A stretch of DNA of 5,967 bases, from positions 1 through 5,967 of the forward strand of contig JACCTF010000739.1 in assembly GCA_013812565.1 (NCBI GenBank), given 5' to 3'. The notes under the pieces are model-generated. The model worked only from the letters and a program-made list of their open reading frames with translations, made no database searches and had not been told where the DNA came from. Shown here piece after piece: positions 1 to 5,341 of this stretch (positions are counted from its first letter, which is position 1; each line of letters opens with the position of its first letter). Made by a program: the position numbers and the translations under genes. The stretch comes from Pyrinomonadaceae bacterium. GTDB lineage: Bacteria; Acidobacteriota; Blastocatellia; Pyrinomonadales; Pyrinomonadaceae.

Positions 1-1
1 G

Positions 2-769
2 GTCATAAGCCTTGACCCGACCGCTTCCGCTCACCACGATTTGATCACGACCCTCAGCGTTCCAAATCATCGGCGTGGGCCAGGCGCGTGTCACCTTCGA
101 ACGAGTCGTCTGCCATATAGTTTTGCCGGTGTTTTTGTCCACGGCCAAGAGAAAGTCCTCAGCGTCGGTGTCACAGTTCAGCAGAAGCATTTGATTGTAG
201 AGAACCGGGGAACTGGCGCTGCCCCAGTCGTTAGGAAATGGCCCTAAGGGTTTCTCCCAAATCTTCTTTCCTTCAAAATCAAAGCTTACCAATCCGCGCG
301 AGCCGAAATAAACATAGACGTATTTGCCGTCGGTGACAGGCGTGGGCGAGGCGGGACTGTTTGACGAGTGCATCTCCTCAATTCGTTCGGCGGGAACCTC
401 ACGCTCCCACAGAACTTTTCCGGAACCTTTGTCGAGACTGAGGACCAGCAGTTGGCTCTTCGCCGAACCGGAGGAACGCTGCGACGAACCCGCCGGCCGG
501 AAGGCTGTGAGGAAGATTCTGTTCCCCCAGATGACGGGCGACGAATGACCCGGACCCGGCAGCGCAGTTTTCCAACGAACGCCTGTGGTCGCACTCCACT
601 TTACGGGCAACCCTGTTTCCTGAGAGATGCCCTGGCTGTTGGGACCGCGAAACTGCGGCCAATTGTCGGCCCGCACCGTTCCAGCGGCACAAAAGAGGAC
701 CGCGAGGATCATCGAGCCACATCTCTTGTGCCTGTTCATCAGTCGTAGAATTTGCGCCGCGCGCGTCAT
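2..769 (-). CDS. Exported PQQ-like beta-propeller repeat protein, 3'-truncated by the window edge
   Basis: Reading leftward from ATG at 769-767, the frame stays open for 256 codons to the window edge, so the C-terminal part is missing. An AAAGGAAGA Shine-Dalgarno site (complement of 772-780) sits about 5 bases upstream and supports this start; a second Met at codon 11 gives a more typical signal peptide but has no ribosome site. A hydrophobic core (about residues 20-30) ends at a VRA cleavage-like site, followed by the DNWPQFRGP motif at 35-43. Blade signatures of the form GxxxW recur near residues 117-121, 167-171 and 215-219, with TPVTDGKYVYV at about 143-153. These mark a BamB/PQQ-dehydrogenase-like propeller. 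Despite the family name, nothing shows that it binds PQQ; such proteins are often envelope scaffolds or of unknown role. It is a paralogue of the divergent gene at 984, with about half the residues identical over the first 56 mature positions. Confidence 0.9.
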   Translation of the reverse strand, partial: MTRAAQILRLMNRHKRCGSMILAVLFCAAGTVRADNWPQFRGPNSQGISQETGLPVKWSATTGVRWKTALPGPGHSSPVIWGNRIFLTAFRPAGSSQRSSGSAKSQLLVLSLDKGSGKVLWEREVPAERIEEMHSSNSPASPTPVTDGKYVYVYFGSRGLVSFDFEGKKIWEKPLGPFPNDWGSASSPVLYNQMLLLNCDTDAEDFLLAVDKNTGKTIWQTTRSKVTRAWPTPMIWNAEGRDQIVVSGSGRVKAYD

Positions 770-849
770 AATCTTCCTTTCTAATTTTGTTTGTTGATTT
801 GTGCTTGTGACAGAAGTATGCTCCGGGGTCGCAGCCGGTCAAACAAGAA

Positions 850-863
850 GCCGATTCATCGGC
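850..863. repeat. Perfect inverted repeat GCCGAT-TC-ATCGGC
   Basis: Two 6-base arms match exactly around a 2-base centre, giving a 14-bp operator-like dyad about 80 bases upstream of the left gene and 120 upstream of the right one. The centre is too short to form an RNA hairpin, so a DNA-binding site fits better than a terminator. A dyad of this size can also occur by chance. Confidence 0.5.
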
Positions 864-883
864 GCTATCGAAGTGGTGCGCAA

Positions 884-896
884 GCAAATGATTTGC
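884..896. repeat. Perfect inverted repeat GCAAAT-G-ATTTGC
   Basis: Two exact 6-base arms flank a single central base. The repeat is centred 33 bases (about three helical turns) from the dyad at 850-863, on the same face of the helix. It could be a repressor or activator site serving one or both divergent genes. No known regulator is recognised. Confidence 0.5.
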
Positions 897-970
897 GATG
901 TTTGTCCGTGCTCTCCGAAGCCGTACACAACCTTGATAAAAAGCGGCTCATTATAAACATTCCCGGTAAG

Positions 971-976
971 AAGGAG
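971..976 (+). promoter_or_regulatory. Ribosome binding site AAGGAG for the gene at 984
   Basis: AAGGAG ends 7 bases before ATG 984, the ideal spacing, and fixes this ATG as the start. Confidence 0.8.
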
Positions 977-983
977 TAAAGAC

Positions 984-2264
984 ATGCGTAAAAGAACCCC
1001 GCTCGCGTTTGTCATCGCTGTCCTTTCTATTGCTGCGACAGCCCGCGCCGGAGACAACTGGCCGCAGTGGCGCGGCCCTTCGCTGAACGGCGTGAGCGAT
1101 GAGCGGAACCTCCCCGCCCGCTGGACCGCTGAGGAGAACATCACATGGAAACTCTCTCTGCCTGCATGGAGCGGCTCCACGCCCATCATCTGGGGAGAGC
1201 ATATTTTTCTCAACGTTGCTGATGGAGACAATCTCTCTCTGTGGTGTGTTGACAGACGACAAGGCGCAGTTGTTTGGAAGAAGCCGCTCGCGGGCGGCAA
1301 CACCAAGATGCGCAAGCAGAACATGTCATCGCCTTCGCCGGTCACGGACGGCAGAAGCGTTTTCGTGATGACCGGAACCGGCATTCTCAAAGGCTTCGAC
1401 TTCAGCGGACGCGAGCTGTGGGCGCGTGACATACAGAAGGATTACGGCCAGTTCGGCTTGAACTGGGGTTATGCCTCTTCGCCGCTTCTCTTCGAAGATT
1501 CCTTGTACGTTCAGGTGCTTCACGGGATGAATACCGATGAGCCTTCCTACCTGCTGCGCCTCGATAAAAAGAGCGGGAAGACCTTGTGGAAAGCGGAGCG
1601 ACCGACCACGGCGATTCGCGAATCGCCCGATTCCTATACCACGCCCGCGCTTCTTCGCTATGGCAAAGCAACGGAGATCGTTGTCACCGGCGGCGATTGC
1701 GTGACGGGCCATGATCCGGCGACGGGGCGTGAGTTGTGGCGCGCAGGCGGCCTCAATCCGGATAATGATCCGTGGTATCGAATCATCGCTTCGCCGGTCG
1801 TCGCTGACGGCATCGTCTACGCTCCAACCCGCGTGCGACCGCTGCTGGCTCTGCGCTCGGGCGGGCGCGGTGACATTACCCAATCGCACCGGATGTGGGC
1901 GTTTCAAAATGGACCGGATGTGCCGACCCCTGTTACTGACGGTAAGTTTTTTTACGTCGTCAATGACCGTGGAATCATGTGGTGTCTGGATGCCAAGACC
2001 GGGCAAGAGATTTACGGCTCGCAGCGAATCAAACCCGGAACGTATAGCGCCTCTCCCGTGCTGGCTGACGGAAAGATCTATGTCACGAACGAGGATGGGC
2101 TGACCACTGTGATAAAGGCCGGACCCAAGTTTGAGGTGCTGGCCGAAAACCATTTGAATGATTACTGTCTTAGTTCGCCGGCCATCTCCGATGGTCAAAT
2201 TTTCATCCGCACCGCTCAGCATCTTTACTGCATCGGTCCACGCGCAACGAAGAAGCTGTCGTAA
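984..2264 (+). CDS. Exported PQQ-like beta-propeller repeat protein
   Basis: This complete 426-residue protein starts with a positively charged MRKR segment, a hydrophobic stretch (7-20) and an ARA cleavage-like site at 20-22. The mature part opens with DNWPQWRGP (24-32), as in its divergent paralogue. Propeller blades are marked by repeated G-x-x-x-W or related turns: GAVVW (94-98), GRELW (142-146), GKTLW (198-202), GRELW (248-252) and the degenerate GQEIY (340-344). Blade cores such as [28 protein letters not shown] and SPAISDG recur. The length suits a single 7- or 8-bladed ring with no fused enzyme domain. It lacks a c-type haem motif (CxxCH), so it is not a quinohaemoprotein dehydrogenase; a structural, binding or assembly role in the periplasm is more likely. 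Substrate or partner is unknown. The amidohydrolase gene follows on the same strand after 127 bases, but a repeat lies between them. Confidence 0.93.
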   Translation: MRKRTPLAFVIAVLSIAATARAGDNWPQWRGPSLNGVSDERNLPARWTAEENITWKLSLPAWSGSTPIIWGEHIFLNVADGDNLSLWCVDRRQGAVVWKKPLAGGNTKMRKQNMSSPSPVTDGRSVFVMTGTGILKGFDFSGRELWARDIQKDYGQFGLNWGYASSPLLFEDSLYVQVLHGMNTDEPSYLLRLDKKSGKTLWKAERPTTAIRESPDSYTTPALLRYGKATEIVVTGGDCVTGHDPATGRELWRAGGLNPDNDPWYRIIASPVVADGIVYAPTRVRPLLALRSGGRGDITQSHRMWAFQNGPDVPTPVTDGKFFYVVNDRGIMWCLDAKTGQEIYGSQRIKPGTYSASPVLADGKIYVTNEDGLTTVIKAGPKFEVLAENHLNDYCLSSPAISDGQIFIRTAQHLYCIGPRATKKLS

Positions 2265-2276
2265 AGTTTGAGTAAT

Positions 2277-2351
2277 GTTTGTAGTACCGCCTTTAGGCGA
2301 GCTGTCTACATCGCCTATGGTAACACCCGGCCACAAGCCGGTACTCCAAAC
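2277..2351. repeat. 75-bp palindromic interspersed-type repeat with inverted ends
   Basis: The left end GTTTGTAGTACCG (2277-2289) and the reverse complement of the right end (2339-2351), GTTTGGAGTACCG, agree at 12 of 13 bases. Two hairpins lie just inside: CGCCT-TT-AGGCG (2288-2299) and CCGGC-CACAA-GCCGG (2327-2341). GGCGA at 2296-2300 can also pair with TCGCC at 2311-2315. This is the architecture of REP/MITE-like elements, often spread in many copies between genes. It begins 12 bases after the propeller stop codon and may act as an RNA-stabilising or transcription-attenuating structure. There is no T-run after either hairpin, so it is not a classic terminator. From memory, GTAGTACCG-CC-TTTAGGCG sequences are abundant in some Acidobacteriota; that part is recollection. 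Confidence 0.72.
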
Positions 2352-2391
2352 CGCGTTTCACCATCTCCATTCAAAGGTGCATTTTATTGAT

Positions 2392-3723
2392 ATGAAAAGA
2401 ATCGTTTGTGGACTGCTCTTGCTGTTCATCAATTTATCGTGGCTCAACCCAATCCCGGCTCAAACTCCTGAGAAACAGGAACCTCCCAAGCGCTTGGCGA
2501 TCCGCGCCGGACGACTGATCGAAGTCAAAAGCGGAACCGTTATCAACAACGCCGTAATCTTGATCGAGGGCGAGAAGATCGTGGCCGTCGGTCCCGGCCT
2601 CAACGTTCCGCCGGGCACGCGCGTGATCGATCTCGGCAGCGCGACCGTGCTGCCCGGATTGATCGACTGCCACACTCATGTCACCTCACAACCGGCGAAC
2701 TACTATGAGGATCTGTTCCGCCGCACTCCGATTGACTATGCCGTGACGGCTCACGTCTATGCCCGGCGCACGCTCGAAGCAGGCTTCACTACCATCCGCG
2801 ATGTGGGGGCCGGTGAGTTTATCGATGTCGCGCTGCGTAATGCGATCAACGCCGGGACGGTTGTCGGACCGCGTATGCAGGTCGCAACCCTGACCGTGGG
2901 AGCAACCGGTGGTCATGGGGACACTTCAGGGTTCTCGCCCTATATCAAGTTCGGTCACTTTTCCGGCCTCGCTGACGGCACTGATGAGGTGCGGAAGTTG
3001 ATCCGCTTCGAGATCAAGAACGGTGCTGACGTGATCAAGCTTATCGCGACTGCCGGTGTGTTATCAGAGGAAGAGTCGGTTGGAGCGCCGCAGTATTCTC
3101 AAGAAGAGATGAACGCAGCGGTCGAAGAGGCCGCGATGTGGAGTCGGAAGGTGGCCGCGCACGCCCACGGAGCCGAAGGGATAAAGCGGGCGGTGCGGGC
3201 GGGCGTCGTCTCCATCGAACACGGAAGTCTGATCGATGACGAAGGCATCCGGTTGATGAAAGAGCGAGGCACATACCTTGTAGCCGACATCTACAACGAC
3301 GATTACATTCTGTCCGAGTACGGTCGCTTGGGCTATCCGGCCAAGATCATTGAGAAGGAAAGATTGGTTGGGCGGACGCAGCGCGAGAGCTTCCAGCGCG
3401 CCGTGAAAGCGGGTGTTCGCATCGCCTTCGGATCAGACGCGGGCGTTTACCCGCATGGCTGGAACGGCAAGCAGTTCGCGCACATGGTCCGGTGGGGTAT
3501 GACGCCGATGCAGGCGGTACAAGCCGCGACGGTTAACGCCGCCGACCTGCTCGGCTGGTCCGACCGCGTTGGCTCAATCGAGCCGGGCCGCTTCGCCGAC
3601 ATCATCGCAGTGTCAGAGGATCCGATGAAGGACGTCACCGTTTTCGAGCGCGTCTCTTTCGTGATGAAGGGCGGGCAGATTGTCAAAGACGAACTGACGC
3701 GAAGCGAGGTCAGACTGCGCTAA
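2392..3723 (+). CDS. Exported metal-dependent amidohydrolase (imidazolonepropionase/prolidase-like)
   Basis: This 443-residue protein belongs to the amidohydrolase superfamily, with a binuclear-type metal site. Visible ligands are HTH (H94, H96) after the TVLPGLIDC strand, a lysine in GADVIKL (K216, the usual carboxylated bridge), H257 in AHAHG, H277 in IEHGSL and D349 in GSDAG. A small beta-sandwich is built from both ends (about 34-86 and 390-433, with the typical GSIEPGRFADIIAV). The nearest characterised relatives are secreted Xaa-Pro-type dipeptidases and N-acyl amino-acid hydrolases; the substrate here cannot be read from sequence. A signal peptide (MKRIVCGLLLLFINL, cleavage near IPA at 21-23) puts it outside the cytoplasm. 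The frame is open upstream to an ATG at 2275, but that extension is the 75-bp repeat read as protein and would bury the signal peptide, so 2392 is preferred. Its ribosome site (AAAGGTG, 2373-2379) is weak and distant. Confidence 0.92.
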   Translation: MKRIVCGLLLLFINLSWLNPIPAQTPEKQEPPKRLAIRAGRLIEVKSGTVINNAVILIEGEKIVAVGPGLNVPPGTRVIDLGSATVLPGLIDCHTHVTSQPANYYEDLFRRTPIDYAVTAHVYARRTLEAGFTTIRDVGAGEFIDVALRNAINAGTVVGPRMQVATLTVGATGGHGDTSGFSPYIKFGHFSGLADGTDEVRKLIRFEIKNGADVIKLIATAGVLSEEESVGAPQYSQEEMNAAVEEAAMWSRKVAAHAHGAEGIKRAVRAGVVSIEHGSLIDDEGIRLMKERGTYLVADIYNDDYILSEYGRLGYPAKIIEKERLVGRTQRESFQRAVKAGVRIAFGSDAGVYPHGWNGKQFAHMVRWGMTPMQAVQAATVNAADLLGWSDRVGSIEPGRFADIIAVSEDPMKDVTVFERVSFVMKGGQIVKDELTRSEVRLR

Positions 3724-3881
3724 ATCAAACCGCAAGAGAATGAAACAGGGATCGGCAGGATGCACAGGATAGAAGCAATGAAGCGGAGAAGATACATCTC
3801 TATTCGCCTTTTCCTCTTGTTTACCGAGCGTGAGTCGTGGGCTATTTATCTGTCGCCACTCCGTGATTTCTCCGAACGCGC
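3724..3881. other. Convergent intergenic spacer
   Basis: The amidohydrolase and the minus-strand membrane gene end facing each other across 158 bases. I find no strong GC-rich hairpin with a T-run on either strand. The only structures are a weak GAGA/TCTC stem near 3786-3801 and the degenerate repeat at 3746-3773. No small gene is supported. Confidence 0.6.
3746..3773. repeat. Degenerate CAGGAT-type short tandem repeat
   Basis: Three successive units, CAGGGATCGG, CAGGATGCA and CAGGATAGA, share CAGG(G)AT plus three variable bases, with a 9-10 base period. From memory, arrays of (A)CAGGAT-N3 facing a reverse ATCCTG array are a known interspersed repeat in several bacterial phyla. Only one half is present here, so it may be a decayed copy. 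It could be coincidence at this length. Confidence 0.4.
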
Positions 3882-4841
3882 TTAGTCCTTCGACTGAGAT
3901 TCTAACGACCCTGTTTCATCTTCCGTTCTCGATTTTACGTCAGGGGCAAATCTGTCTTTCGACGGCTGCTCACGGCTCTTCTCGTGTGGCTTGATCGTGG
4001 AGCGAATGACAATGAACTTATTAAGCGTGTCAAACCAGAACGGAGCGCCAAGTGAAACGGCGAATGCTGTTATAACCCACCCGAGCAAGTGCGCTGATAT
4101 TCGTTCAAATGATGGCCGAGCATCGCTTGCCCAACCTATTGGCAGGCCGAGTCCCTGAACAGTCGCGATTGTTTCTCGAAGTCTCACCTCCGGCGAGGTC
4201 GTGTTATCAGCGCGGGGCTGCTGAGCAAGCACCTGTGCCTGCGCGATAAGGGAACTGCGTAGAGCGGCATCACGCGAAAGACGGTTGGCAATCATCACCG
4301 TGTCAACATTCAGCGCCACGGTGACGATGAAAGCCAGACCGAGCACGATCCACTGCATGCGCCGTTTGTACGATCCCGAAACGCGATCCATCGAACTATT
4401 GAACCACGTCTCGACGTTGTCGCGGACATGATCGATGTTGCCTTTGGCTTCATCGATCATAATCAGAAATGCTCTTTTGATGTCGCCCGCCGGTCCATCT
4501 TCTGGAAGGCTCATGACTGTTTGCCGAATGTCTTGCAACCGGTTTGGATTGTTTGCGCCGACGGGTGCGGCGATATCCATAAGAGCCAGCGCAAACGAGC
4601 GGGACGGTATGTAGGAAGGCATTGTTCCCCTCACTTGAAGGGTTTTAATCATCGGGTGAGTATGGAACCTGCGCAGCACTTCCGGGTCTTGCAACAATGC
4701 GCGAACCCCTCTTTCAAGGTCTCTGGCCCGCAACTTAAATGCGGTGGCAATCAACTCACCAACCGCTGCACAGACTAAACTCAACAGCAGATAGATCAGG
4801 ATCAACCCAAGTGCAACTTCGAGTACCATCGAACCAAACAT
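3882..4841 (-). CDS. Three-helix membrane protein of unknown function
   Basis: The 319-residue product has predicted membrane segments at about 6-33, 163-183 and 251-271. Positive charges after helix 1 (KLRARDLERGVR), before helix 2 (YKRRMQ) and after helix 3 (IRSTIKPHEKSR) suggest an outside N-terminus, a large cytoplasmic region (about 34-162), an external loop (about 184-250) and a charged, probably disordered cytoplasmic tail (283-319). Segments that resemble a conserved family I have seen only as hypothetical protein are PSYIPSRSFALALMDI (75-90), VETWFNSSMDRVSGSYKRR (143-161), ALNVDT (176-181) and SLGAPFWFDTLNKF (263-276). No enzyme motif is visible. The start is set by a near-perfect ribosome site; the ATG at codon 5 is too far from it. 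The gene stands alone on its strand, facing away from the DUF1800 gene, so context gives little clue. Confidence 0.85.
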   Translation of the reverse strand: MFGSMVLEVALGLILIYLLLSLVCAAVGELIATAFKLRARDLERGVRALLQDPEVLRRFHTHPMIKTLQVRGTMPSYIPSRSFALALMDIAAPVGANNPNRLQDIRQTVMSLPEDGPAGDIKRAFLIMIDEAKGNIDHVRDNVETWFNSSMDRVSGSYKRRMQWIVLGLAFIVTVALNVDTVMIANRLSRDAALRSSLIAQAQVLAQQPRADNTTSPEVRLRETIATVQGLGLPIGWASDARPSFERISAHLLGWVITAFAVSLGAPFWFDTLNKFIVIRSTIKPHEKSREQPSKDRFAPDVKSRTEDETGSLESQSKD

Positions 4842-4844
4842 CGG

Positions 4845-4853
4845 TCACCTCCT
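4845..4853 (-). promoter_or_regulatory. Very strong ribosome binding site AGGAGGTGA
   Basis: On the minus strand AGGAGGTGA matches the anti-Shine-Dalgarno tail of 16S rRNA over nine bases, and its AGGAGG core lies 6 bases before ATG 4841. This is much stronger than the other ribosome sites in the window and suggests efficient translation when the mRNA is made. Confidence 0.85.
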
Positions 4854-4898
4854 GAAAGAACGATTAAACGCGGGCCGACGTAAGCTGCGGCCAAGTCC

Positions 4899-4925
4899 GT
4901 ATGCGCTCTGATAGCGCGAGCATAC
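4899..4925. repeat. Nested inverted repeat GTATGC...GCATAC
   Basis: GTATGC (4899-4904) pairs exactly with GCATAC (4920-4925). Inside, GCT (4905-4907) pairs with AGC (4913-4915) around a CTGAT loop; equivalently GCGCT (4903-4907) pairs with AGCGC (4913-4917). The right arm overlaps the proposed -10 box of the leftward promoter, so the site could be an operator or form a hairpin near the 5' end of that transcript. Confidence 0.5.
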
Positions 4926-4949
4926 TACTTTGAATCCGTATCGTTTCAA
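4922..4949 (-). promoter_or_regulatory. Candidate sigma-70-type promoter for the membrane gene
   Basis: On the minus strand TTGAAA (complement of 4944-4949) and TAGTAT (complement of 4922-4927) are separated by 16 bases. The -35 matches consensus at 5 of 6 and the -10 at 4 of 6. Transcription would start near 4915, giving a leader of about 75 bases. A TTTGAA-N10-TTCAAA inverted repeat (4929-4934 and 4945-4950) covers the spacer and -35, a good position for a repressor. Confidence 0.45.
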
Positions 4950-4956
4950 ACATATC

Positions 4957-4986
4957 TTGACACCTGCACAGCGGCGGGTTTATTGT
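4957..4986 (+). promoter_or_regulatory. Candidate rightward promoter TTGACA-N18-TATTGT
   Basis: TTGACA (4957-4962) is a perfect -35 and TATTGT (4981-4986) matches the -10 consensus at 4 of 6 with an 18-base spacer. It would start transcription near 4993, about 350 bases before the DUF1800 start. It lies back to back with the leftward promoter at 4922-4949. Confidence 0.4.
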
Positions 4987-5010
4987 GATCGCCGCATCCC
5001 GACATTAGCT

Positions 5011-5037
5011 GACGAGTCGCAGTTCGTCGATCTTTTA
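5011..5037 (+). terminator. Weak terminator-like or attenuator-like hairpin
   Basis: GACGA (5011-5015) pairs with TCGTC (5024-5028) around an 8-base loop, followed closely by the T-rich TCTTTTATT. The stem is short, so this is at best a weak terminator. It lies about 20 bases downstream of the start predicted for the promoter at 4957. Confidence 0.25.
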
Positions 5038-5076
5038 TTAAGCGTCAATCAGCACTTCTCGCACCTGCCCCGAAAA

Positions 5077-5131
5077 TTTACGTAAAGTTTACAAGAAGTT
5101 AACCGAAGGAAACGCGCTTTAGTTATATATT
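5077..5131 (+). promoter_or_regulatory. Three TTWAC repeats at 11-bp pitch ahead of a -10-like box
   Basis: TTTAC (5077-5081), TTTAC (5088-5092) and TTAAC (5099-5103) begin exactly 11 bases apart. Such direct repeats are the hallmark of OmpR/PhoB-class response-regulator sites; TTWACA with 5-base gaps resembles the Bacillus PhoP box. A TATATT -10-like hexamer follows at 5126-5131, so the last repeat would lie at about the -35 position, as in activator-dependent promoters. The first two repeats also create overlapping palindromes (TTTACGTAAA and GTAAAGTTTAC). A start near 5138 would leave a leader of about 205 bases before the DUF1800 gene. The regulator identity is inference. Confidence 0.5.
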
Positions 5132-5204
5132 CTCGTCCCCGCCCGCTTCGCTTGTGTATGCAGCTTTAGCGCGGCGCGAGTCGAGACGGTTCTTGGACTC
5201 AATC

Positions 5205-5220
5205 TTTAAGTGAACTTAAA
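5205..5220. repeat. 16-bp palindrome TTTAAGT-GA-ACTTAAA
   Basis: Two exact 7-base arms flank a 2-base centre. It lies 122 bases upstream of the DUF1800 start, in the proposed leader. The centre is too small for a good RNA loop and the arms are AT-rich, so a protein-binding operator is the best reading. Confidence 0.55.
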
Positions 5221-5329
5221 ACGCTGTGCTCTGATGCGTCTTCGAAAACATGCCTAATTATCTCGCACCGGGTTGCTTTCGGACTGCTGCTAATCTCCGC
5301 CGCTGGGAATCCCACAGCGCTTTGCCAAG

Positions 5330-5334
5330 AGGAG
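5330..5334 (+). promoter_or_regulatory. Ribosome binding site AGGAG for the DUF1800 gene
   Basis: AGGAG ends 7 bases before ATG 5342. The frame is closed by TAA at 5291-5293 and has no ATG, GTG or TTG in between, which fixes the start. Confidence 0.8.
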
Positions 5335-5341
5335 AGATCGA

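Larger units (their letters stand above)
770..983. promoter_or_regulatory. Shared divergent upstream region of two propeller genes
   Basis: These 214 bases separate the two divergent start codons and hold no credible gene. They are more AT-rich than the flanking genes near both ends. They contain two perfect palindromes (850-863 and 884-896), a TATAAA box at 952-957 facing right, and ribosome sites at both edges. The only -35-like hexamer near that box, TTGATA at 933-938, is just 13 bases away, too close for a normal sigma-70 promoter, so the exact rightward promoter is unsettled. On the minus strand I find only a weak CATACT -10-like match (complement of about 816-821). Confidence 0.55.
4842..5341. 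other. 500-bp gene-free regulatory stretch between divergent genes
   Basis: No convincing gene is present. From left to right the stretch holds the ribosome site and promoter of the membrane gene with nested inverted repeats (4899-4950), a rightward -35/-10 pair (4957-4986), a weak hairpin with a T-rich tail (5011-5037), three phased TTWAC repeats with a -10-like box (5077-5131), a 16-bp palindrome (5205-5220), and the DUF1800 ribosome site. A 47-codon frame at 5250-5393 and a startless open frame at 5170-5388 overlap the DUF1800 start; neither has a ribosome site. Confidence 0.65.

Noticed and set aside
399..887. 162-codon minus-strand open frame across the left gene start
   Set aside because: It overlaps the well-supported left propeller in another frame, runs through the regulatory region and has low-complexity, arginine-rich content with no domain.
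839..1432. 197-codon minus-strand open frame over the start of the right propeller gene
   Set aside because: It is antisense to the signal peptide and first blades of a clear gene and has no motif of its own.
1326..2336. 336-codon open frame on the minus strand
   Set aside because: It lies antisense to the complete propeller gene, has no ribosome site or recognisable domain, and ends inside the repeat. It is a shadow frame typical of GC-rich coding DNA.
2275..2391. N-terminal extension of the amidohydrolase from ATG 2275
   Set aside because: The extra 39 residues are the palindromic repeat read as protein; a proper signal peptide begins at 2392.
4428..4778. 116-codon plus-strand open frame
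   Set aside because: It lies antisense to the membrane protein gene, whose helices and ribosome site are clear.
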